Positions 8,447 through 16,461 of a stretch of DNA of 27,658 nt are shown here, piece by piece. The stretch is from Candidatus Latescibacterota bacterium. Lineage in GTDB: Bacteria; Latescibacterota; UBA2968; UBA8231. The number at the start of each line of letters is the position of its first letter. Within the stretch, counting starts at the first letter, position 1. Location of the stretch: NCBI GenBank assembly GCA_022825185.1, contig JAJDYK010000245.1, positions 1 to 27,658 of the forward strand, read 5' to 3'. The notes beneath the pieces were generated by a model, which ran no database searches, had not been told where the DNA came from, and saw only the letters and a list, made by a program, of their open reading frames with translations. A program made the translations under genes and the position numbers.

Positions 8447-9820
8447 CTACTCAGCCCTTTGGTCTGCCTCGTCTTCTCCACTCACAGCGGACGCGGCAAG
8501 CACTTCTTCACTCTTTTGCCCAGCCGCCTCTTCCTCAGCGGCGATCAATGCTTCAATATCTACCTCTCCGTGTTCGGCAAGGTACGCGGCGGCGGCGGCC
8601 TTTACTCCTTGGGCAGTTTCGGCTGACTCTAGGCCCGGCACGGTCTGTAACAGCTCTGTATCGGCCTCGGAGATCGCGGTGATGGAGTCGAAACCGGACG
8701 TGGTCAAACTCAGGGCAATCAACTCGCTAATGCCATCTATCTGGCGGAATACTTGCTGGTACTTCTCCTGCTTGGCACGGCGCTCTTGGTATTGCTCATC
8801 GGTGATGATATCGAGTCCCCAACCCGTCAGTTGGCTGGCGAGTTTGGTATTTTGTCCGCCCGTGCCAATAGCCTTTGATAGCTGATCCTCCTCAACGATC
8901 ACCACCGCGTGCCGACGGCGCGAATCCGTAATGCAGCGCACCACGGTGGCCGGACTTAGGGCGCGGCTTATGAATATATCCGGCTCGTCGATCCAAGGAA
9001 CGATATCGATGCGCTCGCCGTCCAATTCTCGGACGATGGCTTGCACCCGCGATCCCTTCACCCCCACACAAGCCCCTACCGGATCGACGCGTTCGTCGTT
9101 ACTGCTAACCGCGATCTTGGCCCGCTTGCCCGGTTCGCGAGCCACGCCGTGAATCTCGACGATGCCCTCGGCTATCTCCGGCACTTCTGTGGCAAAGAGC
9201 TTTCTGAGCAACTCGGGCCGCGTGCGGGAAAGCAAAACCTGAGGCCCTCGGCTCGACTTGAGCACTTCGTATATATAGCCCCGCACGGCATCGCCTTGGC
9301 GGTAGCGCTCGCGGCGGATTTGCTCTTTGTTTGGCACGGCGGCCTCGGCTCGGCCAAGATTGAGAATGATGTCGCCGTGGCTGATCTGTTGCACAGTACC
9401 GGATTCGACGAGGCCGACTCGACCGATAAATTCGTCGTATATTCTCTCGCGCTCGGCTTCGCGAACCCGCTGAATGAGAATCTGCTTTGCGGTCTGGATG
9501 GCGTTGCGACCAAAGTCAGCAAAATTGAGCTGCTGCACCAATACGGAACCCAGTTGGGCATGGGGATCAATGTTGCGGGCATCAGCGAGGATAATCTCCA
9601 TGGATGGCTCAACCACTTCTTCGACGACGGTCTTGCGGGCGTACACGGCCATCTTGCCCTGGGCCGCGTCGATATCAACTTCGTAATTTTCGGTATTGCC
9701 GTAGTGCCTTTTGGCGGCTGAAATTAGGGCGTCGGCAAGGGTTTGTACCACCAATTCCCGATCGACGTTTTTTTCGCGAGCAATCTGCCCCAAGGCTTCG
9801 ACAATGTTTGCGTTGTTCAT
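8447..9820 (-). CDS. nusA: Transcription termination/antitermination factor NusA
   Basis: RNA polymerase-bound factor controlling pausing, hairpin termination and rRNA antitermination. The 457 residues comprise the N-terminal RNAP-binding domain (1-130), an S1 domain (about 134-200), KH1 (about 230-285, GACVGVKGSRVQAIVREL), KH2 (about 300-345, GTGGQNTKLASQLTGW), a helix-hairpin-helix repeat (about 375-415) and a short acidic Ala/Glu-rich tail. The ATG at 9820 lies 24 bp after rimP. NusA influences termination at hairpins, which matters because its own operon has a terminator-like hairpin in the leader. Confidence 0.98.
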   Translation of the reverse strand: MNNANIVEALGQIAREKNVDRELVVQTLADALISAAKRHYGNTENYEVDIDAAQGKMAVYARKTVVEEVVEPSMEIILADARNIDPHAQLGSVLVQQLNFADFGRNAIQTAKQILIQRVREAERERIYDEFIGRVGLVESGTVQQISHGDIILNLGRAEAAVPNKEQIRRERYRQGDAVRGYIYEVLKSSRGPQVLLSRTRPELLRKLFATEVPEIAEGIVEIHGVAREPGKRAKIAVSSNDERVDPVGACVGVKGSRVQAIVRELDGERIDIVPWIDEPDIFISRALSPATVVRCITDSRRRHAVVIVEEDQLSKAIGTGGQNTKLASQLTGWGLDIITDEQYQERRAKQEKYQQVFRQIDGISELIALSLTTSGFDSITAISEADTELLQTVPGLESAETAQGVKAAAAAYLAEHGEVDIEALIAAEEEAAGQKSEEVLAASAVSGEDEADQRAE

Positions 9821-9844
9821 GATTGTTTACTCGACCTTCACTGC

Positions 9845-10297
9845 TTACAATTCTGGTTCGATGTTGGCTTTAGCAATATCGGCGCGTGACACGATCTCGG
9901 CTGGACTGTCGAGCCGGATCTGGTCGGCTTCCCAAGCGGCCAAGCGCCCTTTGATCGCTCGGCCGGACGTGAGCACGACTTTTAGCAGCCGGCCCTGGGC
10001 GCGGGTAAAATCCCCATCGGTCTCTAGCGGCCGGTCCAATCCGGGTGAAGTAACTTCGAGCCGATAGCGTCCGGTAATGGGATCTTCTATGTCGAAAAGA
10101 TCGGCCACTTCGCGACTTATTGACTCGCAGGTGGCCAGCGTTACGCCGCAATTTTTGTGGACCAATAATCTGACTAGCTGATTACCTTGGGCACCGCTGA
10201 GTTCAATATCGACGAGTTCGGCCTCATGCTCGCTGACAATAGGTTCGACAAGAGTGACTAGATCGGCCTTTAATGCGAATTTATCTGCGGCGGAAAT
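9845..10297 (-). CDS. rimP: Ribosome maturation factor RimP, probable AUU start
   Basis: Assists late 30S maturation. The conserved RimP features are clear: VEPIVSEHEAELVDIEL near the N-terminus, then GVTLATCESISREV, DPITGRYRLEVTSPGLDRPL and the C-terminal SH3-like part. The frame is open up to a TGA at about 10313-10315. Between that stop and the TTG at 10165, which lies inside the conserved region and would delete 44 residues, there is no ATG, GTG, TTG or CTG. The best start is ATT at 10295-10297, 9 nt after a GAGGGGGG run, giving 150 residues, the normal RimP length. AUU starts are known for infC and pcnB. A sequencing error hiding an ATG is the alternative. It heads the rimP-nusA-infB-ylxP-rbfA-truB-ribK-rpsO-pnp operon. 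Confidence 0.88.
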   Translation of the reverse strand: MSAADKFALKADLVTLVEPIVSEHEAELVDIELSGAQGNQLVRLLVHKNCGVTLATCESISREVADLFDIEDPITGRYRLEVTSPGLDRPLETDGDFTRAQGRLLKVVLTSGRAIKGRLAAWEADQIRLDSPAEIVSRADIAKANIEPEL

Positions 10298-10306
10298 ACG
10301 CGCTTT

Positions 10307-10314
10307 CCCCCCTC
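10307..10314 (-). promoter_or_regulatory. Ribosome-binding site of rimP
   Basis: GAGGGGGG on the minus strand, 9 nt before the proposed ATT start. It begins only 3 nt after the U-tract of the upstream hairpin, so ribosome binding and the terminator may influence each other. It is the main local evidence for the AUU start. Confidence 0.55.
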
Positions 10315-10317
10315 AAT

Positions 10318-10341
10318 AAAAAAGCGGGCTATAACGCCCGC
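10318..10341 (-). terminator. Intrinsic terminator between the MerR gene and rimP (possible attenuator)
   Basis: GCGGGC (10336-10341 on minus) and GCCCGC (10324-10329) form an all-GC 6-bp stem with a 6-nt loop, followed by six U residues. It can end the DUF512-der-MerR transcript. It also lies downstream of the TATAAT promoter at 10362-10390 and just upstream of the rimP ribosome-binding site, so any transcript from that promoter must read through it. Confidence 0.8.
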
Positions 10342-10361
10342 CCATTGGGATAAAATATAGG

Positions 10362-10390
10362 ATTATATTGATTTAGGCAAGACGACTTAA
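10362..10390 (-). promoter_or_regulatory. Candidate promoter of the rimP-nusA-infB operon
   Basis: On the minus strand TTAAGT (10385-10390) and a perfect TATAAT (10362-10367) are separated by exactly 17 bp. The -35 match is partial. The predicted start near 10355 gives a leader of about 58 nt containing the terminator hairpin. It lies in the spacer after the MerR gene, the only sizeable gap ahead of rimP. Confidence 0.6.
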
Positions 10391-10412
10391 CAGCCATAAC
10401 CAAATGCTAACG

Positions 10413-10835
10413 CTAGAGGGAGCGCAAAATCTCGCGCAGTTCTTTTTTCGTCTCTTCGAGCATTCTGAGTACGGCCTCTTGGTTCTGTGCGGATTCGGGA
10501 GCTGGCCGCTCCACTACTGAATCAGGACGGCTCTGTTGTTCAGCGAGCAAAGCAGATACTTGCTCGCCAACTTGACGCAGGAGTTCAGGTTCGTCTTTGA
10601 GCTTCTTCTTTACGCCCTGCGTGGTATAACGCTCCTCGTAGAGGAGGCGTTTGAGCAATAGGATGATTCCTATATCTCGCTCTCTATAGGCTCTGTTTTT
10701 ACCACCGCGCGCACGACGTGGTCGCAAACACGCAAACTCCTTCTCCCATGCCCTGAGCGTATAGGGTTGTAGCTGTGTGAGTTCGGCGACTTCACTGATG
10801 CTGTAATACAGCTTGTTTTGCAATGGATTTTTCAC
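10413..10835 (-). CDS. MerR-type HTH transcriptional regulator
   Basis: Probable DNA-binding regulator. The N-terminus (YYSISEVAELTQLQPYTLRAWEKEF) is a MerR winged helix-turn-helix, followed by a basic segment (RPRRARGGKNRAYRERDI) and a C-terminal charged, coiled-coil-like helix ending EETKKELREIL. There is no recognisable effector domain or metal-binding Cys set. The GTG at 10835 is chosen: it overlaps the der stop (GTGA), has AGGG upstream, and gives the usual MerR start. A TTG 36 bp upstream would add residues inside der. Total 140 residues. Target genes are unknown; its own operon or the adjacent rimP promoter are possibilities by position only. Confidence 0.85.
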   Translation of the reverse strand: MKNPLQNKLYYSISEVAELTQLQPYTLRAWEKEFACLRPRRARGGKNRAYRERDIGIILLLKRLLYEERYTTQGVKKKLKDEPELLRQVGEQVSALLAEQQSRPDSVVERPAPESAQNQEAVLRMLEETKKELREILRSL

Positions 10836-12187
10836 GATCGCATTTCCCTGTATCCTTTGCGCCGACGCCAAACGATGCGCAAGGGCGTTCCCTCGAAATC
10901 AAACTCAGACCTCAGTCGGTTTTCGATGTGGCGTCGGTAATTTCCCGGCACGGAGCGGGGCAGATTCGTAAAGATCGTAAACGCTGGCGGGTTAATCGCG
11001 TGTTGGGTGGCGTAGAGCAGGCGGATGTCGCGGCCTTCTTGCGTCGCTAGGTACTCGCCGGATAGCTGCTGAATGATCTTGTTCAAGCGCGCGGTGGGAA
11101 TCCGCGTCCGGCGCTTTTTGCCCACCGCGGCCACTACTTCGAGGCACTTGTGGACCCGCCGCCCAGTCAAGCCCGATATGCACAGCACTGGATAGTTGCG
11201 CAAAAAGGGATAGCGATCGCGTAACTCGCCGCGATACTCATCCGCAGTGCCCTCGGCGACTAAATCCCATTTATTGATCGCCACCACCAAGCCACAGCCG
11301 GATTTTATTACTTGCTCCATGATGCGAGCGTCTTGCATGACCCATCCCTCGGCACCGTCTATGAGCACAACCGCCACATCGGCTCGGTCGATGCTATTGG
11401 CTGCCCGGCGCGTGCTGTAGAATTCCACCGGATCATCAACCTTAGACCGCCGCCGCAAACCGGCCGTATCCACGAACTGCAGGTGGCTGTTCTGCCAAGT
11501 CAAGCGCAGTTGCGTTGGATCGCGGGTTGTACCGGGCTGGTCGTGGACGATGGAAACCCGATAGCCGGCGAGGCGATTGATCAGCGTGGATTTGCCCACG
11601 TTGGGACGACCGACCAAAGCGACCCGAATCGCCGCTTCGTCCCATTCTGGCCCATACGCCCCGGCCTCATCGAAGAGCGCAATAAGTGCATCGAGCAAGT
11701 CCCCGGAACGCCGCCCGGTCACGGCTGAAACCGGTAGGGGATCCCCCAAGCCGAGCCGGTAGAATTCGTCGAGCGGCGCAACTGGCCCCACCTCATCGAC
11801 CTTGTTGACGGCCAGCAAGCATTTTCCGCCCCCGCTGCGCAGCATGGCCCCCATTTCTTGGTCGAGATCGGTCAAACCCGTAGTCCCATCGCAGAGAAAA
11901 ATCGCTATATCCGCTTCTGCCAATGCATTTGCTGCTTGCGAGCGCACGGCCGCGGATAGCGCATCTTTGGCACTGGGCATATAGCCACCCGTATCGACCA
12001 ATGTGAAAGACCGCCCTCCCCACTCAGCCTCGGCAAATATCTGATCCCGCGTGACTCCGGGCTGGCCATCGGTTATGGCCCATCGGGTCCCCAAGATGCG
12101 GTTGAAAAGGGTCGATTTGCCCACGTTGGGCCGACCGACAATCGCCACGATGGGCCGGCGATGGTTTTCGACGGTCTGGGTGCTCAT
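10832..12187 (-). CDS. der: Ribosome biogenesis GTPase Der (EngA)
   Basis: Double-domain GTPase needed for 50S assembly. The 451 residues hold two G domains with identical P-loops GRPNVGKS (18-25 and 193-200), DTGG and DTAG switch motifs, NKVD and NKWD specificity motifs, and a C-terminal KH-like domain (about 355-445) ending with the basic RRRKGYREMRS. The ATG at 12187 overlaps the stop of the DUF512 gene (ATGA) and is preferred over upstream codons inside that gene. Der next to a DUF512 radical-SAM gene is a known arrangement in Clostridia and others. Confidence 0.97.
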   Translation of the reverse strand: MSTQTVENHRRPIVAIVGRPNVGKSTLFNRILGTRWAITDGQPGVTRDQIFAEAEWGGRSFTLVDTGGYMPSAKDALSAAVRSQAANALAEADIAIFLCDGTTGLTDLDQEMGAMLRSGGGKCLLAVNKVDEVGPVAPLDEFYRLGLGDPLPVSAVTGRRSGDLLDALIALFDEAGAYGPEWDEAAIRVALVGRPNVGKSTLINRLAGYRVSIVHDQPGTTRDPTQLRLTWQNSHLQFVDTAGLRRRSKVDDPVEFYSTRRAANSIDRADVAVVLIDGAEGWVMQDARIMEQVIKSGCGLVVAINKWDLVAEGTADEYRGELRDRYPFLRNYPVLCISGLTGRRVHKCLEVVAAVGKKRRTRIPTARLNKIIQQLSGEYLATQEGRDIRLLYATQHAINPPAFTIFTNLPRSVPGNYRRHIENRLRSEFDFEGTPLRIVWRRRKGYREMRS

Positions 12188-13542
12188 TTTTCGCGCCCTA
12201 TGTAGTAACCCAATTCGGTTAGCTGCCGCCCCTCTCCTTGCACGTTCACACCTTGATCGGTCCAAACGCGCTCAAGTGATTCGACCAAGTCGTACCCCCC
12301 TACCGCAAGGGGGACACCAGCCTCTTCTGCCAGTTGCGGCACGGTCATGTCGTCCAGCGTCAGCCCCTCGCCATTGATGCAATTGGGCGGCAGCAGGACT
12401 AAATCCCGCTGGATTCCATCGCGCACTCTTGCCGCCATATCGCGGCCAGTCAGCAGACCCGACACAGTGATGCCGCGACCGAAAAAGTCGTTATCTACCG
12501 GTAGAAGATCGATCTGTACGTTCTCGATGGCGTTCAGCCTAGCCACTAGGGGCACGAGGATGCGCTCGGCCAAGCGCCCGGTCAGCAGGCCAATCCGCCT
12601 GGCCTTGGTCGTGCGCGCTGGCAGCCGCTTGCTGGCCTCGTCCCAAGTGTCGAGGAAGGAGCGGACCATGCCGATGCCGTTTTCTAGCTGGGGAAACGCA
12701 TCGTAATAAGACGCCTCTGGGACAAGCCGACCCGTCAGCAAAAAAATCTCGTCCGCCGCATAGACAAAACGCTCGCCAAAGCGCGCTTTGAATTGCGAGC
12801 CCCACACTTCGGCAGCGTCCGCGTACTCAGCGGCCTTGGCCGGGGTCACCGGATCGAGTTGGGCGAGCTTGTGCCGATGATCAGTCAGCCCGACCGGCAC
12901 GAGCGCCACCGAACGCACCGCGGGATAGTACGCGGACAGGTCGGCCACTGTGCGCTCTAGATGCGGCCCGTCGTTCCAACCTGGACAGACTACGACTTGA
13001 GTGTGCATCTCAATGCCGTTGGTGGCTAGTTTGCGCAAGCGCTCGTTGATATCGACGGTCGCTTTTGTGCGCCCGAGCATGACTTGCCGCAGCTCGAGAT
13101 CGGTCGCGTGGACTGAGATGTATTGCGGCGTTAGCCCTTGTTCAATAATGCGGTCGATATCGCTTTCGCGGACATTGGTCAGGGTCACGTACGAGCCGTG
13201 GAGAAAGGAGAGCCGAAAATCGTCGTCCTCAAAATACAGGCTGCGCCGCATGCCTTTGGGCATTTGGTGGATAAAGCAGAAGACGCATTTGTTGTTGCAA
13301 CTGCGCAAGCGCATATCCTCGAAGACCAGCCCTAATGACTCGCCGCTCTGGCGCTCGATTTCGGCCTCGTACCGTTCTTTGTCGCGCTCGATTTCTACGC
13401 AGATTACCTCTTCGGCGCTGTTGACCTGCACGTCGATCAAATCGCGCACTTCTTCACCATTGATGCTCAGAATGCGATCACCAATGAGAAAACCCGCACG
13501 CGCGCCGAGACTATCGGGCTCAATTTGTTTTACGACAACCAT
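12184..13542 (-). CDS. DUF512 radical SAM protein with PDZ domain
   Basis: Iron-sulphur protein of the DUF512 family, whose reaction is unknown. The 452 residues start with a PDZ-like domain (about 1-65, GARAGFLIGDRILSINGEEV), then a radical-SAM-type cluster motif C82-x3-C86-x2-C89 (RSCNNKCVFCFIHQMPKG), the family segment EDDDFRLSFLHGSYVTLTN, and the DUF512 C-terminal half with PVDNDFFGRGITVSGLLTG and LPPNCIN. Translation is coupled to der, which suggests a job in ribosome or RNA metabolism, but this is inference. The ATG at 13542 has no visible Shine-Dalgarno sequence. A possible promoter, TTGCCG-17-TACCTT, lies about 60 bp upstream. Confidence 0.92.
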   Translation of the reverse strand: MVVVKQIEPDSLGARAGFLIGDRILSINGEEVRDLIDVQVNSAEEVICVEIERDKERYEAEIERQSGESLGLVFEDMRLRSCNNKCVFCFIHQMPKGMRRSLYFEDDDFRLSFLHGSYVTLTNVRESDIDRIIEQGLTPQYISVHATDLELRQVMLGRTKATVDINERLRKLATNGIEMHTQVVVCPGWNDGPHLERTVADLSAYYPAVRSVALVPVGLTDHRHKLAQLDPVTPAKAAEYADAAEVWGSQFKARFGERFVYAADEIFLLTGRLVPEASYYDAFPQLENGIGMVRSFLDTWDEASKRLPARTTKARRIGLLTGRLAERILVPLVARLNAIENVQIDLLPVDNDFFGRGITVSGLLTGRDMAARVRDGIQRDLVLLPPNCINGEGLTLDDMTVPQLAEEAGVPLAVGGYDLVESLERVWTDQGVNVQGEGRQLTELGYYIGREK

Positions 13543-13643
13543 AGTGAATTAGGCAATTAATCTACGTATCATAGTGTGGGGCAAGACGTTCTATCGCTAA
13601 AGGTATATGGATATTGGACCGACGGCAATACCTTAAAAAGAAA

Positions 13644-13679
13644 TAAAAAAATCCGCCCGACCAAGTTGGCCAGGCGGAT
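13644..13679 (-). terminator. Intrinsic terminator after tRNA-Gly
   Basis: ATCCGCC (minus strand, 13673-13679) pairs with GGCGGAT (13651-13657), with further pairing inside, and is followed by TTTTTTATTTC. It begins 2 nt after the CCA end of the tRNA and should release the short tRNA transcript before the DUF512 gene. Confidence 0.85.
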
Positions 13680-13681
13680 GA

Positions 13682-13756
13682 TGGAGCGGGAGACGGGAAT
13701 CGAACCCGCGACATCAAGCTTGGGAAGCTTGCGCTCTACCCCTGAGCTACTCCCGC
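13682..13756 (-). tRNA. tRNA-Gly (anticodon CCC)
   Basis: Complete cloverleaf: acceptor GCGGGAG/CTCCCGC, D stem GCTC/GAGC, anticodon stem CAAGC/GCTTG with loop TTCCCAA (anticodon CCC, reading GGG), 5-nt variable loop, T stem GCGGG/CCCGT with loop TTCGATT. The discriminator is T and the CCA end is encoded. It is 75 nt with CCA. A CCC isoacceptor suits a GC-rich genome. It stands alone between miaA and the DUF512 gene with its own promoter and terminator. Confidence 0.97.
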
Positions 13757-13770
13757 TAATTTTTGCGCAT

Positions 13771-13800
13771 AAGGTAAGGCGAGGCCCCAATCGCTGTCAA
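13771..13800 (-). promoter_or_regulatory. Promoter of tRNA-Gly
   Basis: A perfect TTGACA (13795-13800) and a TACCTT -10 (13771-13776) are 18 bp apart; initiation would fall a few nt before the tRNA 5' end. The -35 box overlaps the miaA stop codon (TGA within TTGACA). Confidence 0.6.
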
Positions 13801-14747
13801 CCCGCCCCACGACCCCATCGATACTCCCACTCGCCGACGATGCGCTGAACGACGCCGGCCTTTCCCCATACGTCGAGGTCCAATTCGCGCAGGCGGCGGT
13901 CTCGGCGGCACCACGTTATTTGCCGTTTGGCCAAGTGACGGGTGCGCTGCTTGGTCCGCTCGACGGCTTCCTGCCAAGGGCAATGCTCGGCCAGCGCGCT
14001 GCACATTTCGAGATAGCCCAAAGTCCCCAAGGCGCTGTCGCTTGGATCGTAGCCCATTTCGCGCAAGGAGCGGACTTCCTCGACCCATCCCTGCTCGACC
14101 ATTTGCTCGACTCTATGGTCGATCCGCTCGTAGAGTCGGCTGCGCGTCATGGTCAGACTGATCATTTGCGGCTGCCGCACAAGGGGCTGTCCCTTGCGCT
14201 CCCGCCATAACTTGCTGAGCGTGCCCTTTCCACCTATCGCCACCTCCAACGCCCGCAGGATTCGCTGCGCGTCGCCGGGCTGTAAACGCGCGTGTGCGAC
14301 CGGATCTCGACGGCCCAGTTCCTCGTATAGGGATGTCAGCCCCTCGCAATGCAGGCGCTTTTGCAATTCGGCGCGTATTGGCGCGTATTCGATTTCGTCC
14401 TCAAAGCATCCGTCTAAGGCGCTCTGCCAGTACAAGCCCGTCCCTCCAACCATGATGGGCAGGCCCCCTCTATTCCAGACCTGCTCAATGATGTGCCGTG
14501 CAGCTCGGGCATACGCTCCCGCGCTGTAGTTTTCCTCGGGATCAAGCACATTGAGCAAGTGATGGAGGCATTGGTTCTGCTGTTCAGCGGTTGGCTTAGC
14601 CGTGCCGATGTCCATGTAGCGATAGATTTGCCGCGAGTCGGCCGAGATGATCTCCACTTTGGGCAAGTGTTGGGCTACTTCAAGGGCTATTTCTGTTTTG
14701 CCTGTGGCAGTGGGTCCAGTGATTAAGATTAGTGATTTATTTAACAT
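13797..14747 (-). CDS. miaA: tRNA dimethylallyltransferase
   Basis: Transfers the dimethylallyl group from DMAPP to A37 of tRNAs that read codons starting with U. The 316 residues show the P-loop GPTATGKT (11-18), SADSRQIYRYMDIGTAKPT (about 35-53), HHLLNVLDPEENYSAGAYA, the VGGTGLYWQSAL motif (about 98-109) and KQRTRHLAKRQITWCRR near the end, all typical. The length is normal. The ATG at 14747 has no Shine-Dalgarno sequence; two TATAAT hexamers directly precede it, so a leaderless mRNA starting at the ATG is possible. It lies 16 bp after rqcH. Confidence 0.97.
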   Translation of the reverse strand: MLNKSLILITGPTATGKTEIALEVAQHLPKVEIISADSRQIYRYMDIGTAKPTAEQQNQCLHHLLNVLDPEENYSAGAYARAARHIIEQVWNRGGLPIMVGGTGLYWQSALDGCFEDEIEYAPIRAELQKRLHCEGLTSLYEELGRRDPVAHARLQPGDAQRILRALEVAIGGKGTLSKLWRERKGQPLVRQPQMISLTMTRSRLYERIDHRVEQMVEQGWVEEVRSLREMGYDPSDSALGTLGYLEMCSALAEHCPWQEAVERTKQRTRHLAKRQITWCRRDRRLRELDLDVWGKAGVVQRIVGEWEYRWGRGAG

Positions 14748-14760
14748 ATTATAGATTATA
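14748..14760 (-). promoter_or_regulatory. Candidate -10 box(es) of miaA
   Basis: The minus strand reads TATAAT-C-TATAAT immediately before the ATG. The distal hexamer would place the transcription start at about the start codon. No -35 box at 16-18 bp was found. It lies in the short gap after rqcH. Confidence 0.35.
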
Positions 14761-14763
14761 GGA

Positions 14764-16461
14764 CTATTTAATTGATTCTTTTTTTAACAAAGCCGGCTCC
14801 ACGATGATCGTTTTCTCGCGGCGCAACAGCGCCTGCCCAGGTGCGCCGCCACGCGGTTTGGTGACGTGTTTTACCAAGGTGTACGCCACGGATACTTTTT
14901 TCGCCGTTTTACCCTTGCTCCAATACGCGGCTAAGGCTGCGGCCTCCTCAATAGTCTGTTTGCTGGGGGCTTCCTTGCGCCCCTCGCTCCGCAAGACGAC
15001 GTGCGAGCCTGCGTACCCCCGGGCGTGAAACCACAGATCGTTTTGGGCAGCCATTTTGTGCGTCAGCACGTCGTTTTCCTTGTTATTGCGCCCAGCCCAC
15101 ACCGACCACCCCGTGGAGGTCCTATAGCGCCGGGGATGGGCTTGGGGCTGTTTGCTTGCTGCTTTATCGGCGCTTGTCACCTTGCTCTCCAACCAGTTTT
15201 GTAGCGCGGCGTTAGATTCCCAAGTGCCGGTATCTACAGCACTAATCCAATGCTCGTATTGATCGCACTGACGCCTGAGTTTGGCGAGGCGCTGCGGCAG
15301 GACTTGTTGGCGGCGCTCGTATTTTTGCGCGGCTTTCAGATAGGATGCGGCGTTTTCCGCCAAGCTGCGGTTTATATCCAAATCAATACGCAGAGTCGAG
15401 TGCCCCTCGGAATCGAAGAGATCGGCCAACTCTACTTGTGCGGGCCGACCGGATAGCTGCCCGATGTTGGCCCACAGCGCATGCCCCTTGCGCTTGTATT
15501 CTTCGGCGCGCGCAGCCTCGTCGAATTCAGCTTGCATGGCAGCCAAACGCCGCCGAGCATTTTTCAGAGTCTGGCTCAGTCGGCGGCGGATTTGTTGCTG
15601 CGTCTGCTGTGTACGGCGCTGGGCCCGCTCCTGTTGGCACGCCGCCCATATTCCTGCGCTGACTGCGTCAAACTGCTCGTAGGCCCCTTGCAAGCGGCGC
15701 GGTTCAAGGGCGGAAAAGTGAAATCGGCCGGCCTCTTGCCACACGTAGCTGTGGCCAGCTACCGCGCTGGTGTACGCTTCCGTGGCCGCGCTCCACAAGG
15801 CTGTGGCCGATTCGCCTGTGTCAGCAATACTGCTGGCAGGAAGCGCCCCACCCTGTTGGCTGCGGAAGATCAACTCGCGCACCAATGAGGCATCCGCTCC
15901 GGCCAACCAACGCCTCGCCGCCTTTTCCAAGGGTGCATCTGAACTCGCCAGCCGGTCGCGCCAAGCGCTAGGCTCGTCCGTGCCGGGCAACAGGCGGCCC
16001 GATGGCTCAGGTGGCTGGTACGGCTTGCCTACGGGTGGCCTGTCTTTGGCCGTTCCCCAGCAGCCCAAAATCTCGTCATCAGCTTGGCGATGGAGAACAA
16101 ATCGCACTTTGTTGGGAATGAGTTCGCACACTAAGACGCCAAAGCTCGGGCGGTCGTCGCGGTCTCGACGCTCCAAATGCAAGCGCAAGATGCGCTCGCG
16201 GCGCTCGGCCTCCACGGCCACGATCCTCGCGCGCACCAAGTACTTTTCTGGGCCGTCGCTCGCCCGCCAAGATCGCGGCCACGCCTCTCGCCGCAGGCAG
16301 AGCAAGCCCTCTCGGCCGCTCACACCGTACAGCCAATCGCCTTCGTCAACTGCGAAGGCGAGTTCCGTAGGCTGAGCATAGGCTCGCTCGATGACCGTCC
16401 CTTGCAGGCGTCCCTGTAGCTCCTGTGCGAGAGCTTGAATGGTAAAGTAATCAAACGCCAT
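14764..16461 (-). CDS. rqcH: NFACT family protein, RqcH/Rqc2-type ribosome quality-control factor
   Basis: Bacterial relatives bind obstructed 50S-peptidyl-tRNA complexes and add C-terminal Ala tails that mark stalled chains for proteolysis. The 565 residues have an NFACT-N domain (about 1-170, starting MAFDYFTIQALAQEL), a helical and coiled-coil middle rich in Arg and Gln (about 270-430), and a clear NFACT-R domain (about 440-545) with GRNNKENDVLTHKMA, DLWFHARGYAGSHVV and the following EEAAALAAYWSKGKTA. The tail is Lys-rich. The ATG immediately follows the valS stop (TAG-ATG), so the two are co-translated. Substrate tRNA and tailing activity cannot be judged from sequence alone. Confidence 0.88.
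   Translation of the reverse strand: MAFDYFTIQALAQELQGRLQGTVIERAYAQPTELAFAVDEGDWLYGVSGREGLLCLRREAWPRSWRASDGPEKYLVRARIVAVEAERRERILRLHLERRDRDDRPSFGVLVCELIPNKVRFVLHRQADDEILGCWGTAKDRPPVGKPYQPPEPSGRLLPGTDEPSAWRDRLASSDAPLEKAARRWLAGADASLVRELIFRSQQGGALPASSIADTGESATALWSAATEAYTSAVAGHSYVWQEAGRFHFSALEPRRLQGAYEQFDAVSAGIWAACQQERAQRRTQQTQQQIRRRLSQTLKNARRRLAAMQAEFDEAARAEEYKRKGHALWANIGQLSGRPAQVELADLFDSEGHSTLRIDLDINRSLAENAASYLKAAQKYERRQQVLPQRLAKLRRQCDQYEHWISAVDTGTWESNAALQNWLESKVTSADKAASKQPQAHPRRYRTSTGWSVWAGRNNKENDVLTHKMAAQNDLWFHARGYAGSHVVLRSEGRKEAPSKQTIEEAAALAAYWSKGKTAKKVSVAYTLVKHVTKPRGGAPGQALLRREKTIIVEPALLKKESIK

Noticed and set aside
9041..9721. 226-codon plus-strand ORF opposite nusA
   Set aside because: Covers the NusA S1/KH region on the other strand; no recognisable motif or ribosome-binding site.
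13569..13848. Short ORFs across the tRNA-Gly gene on both strands
   Set aside because: Their apparent motifs (e.g. VAGSIPVSRS, ETGIEPATSSLGS) are the usual translated-tRNA artefact.
15770..16375. 201-codon plus-strand ORF opposite rqcH
   Set aside because: Antisense shadow, Ser/Arg-rich, no domain.
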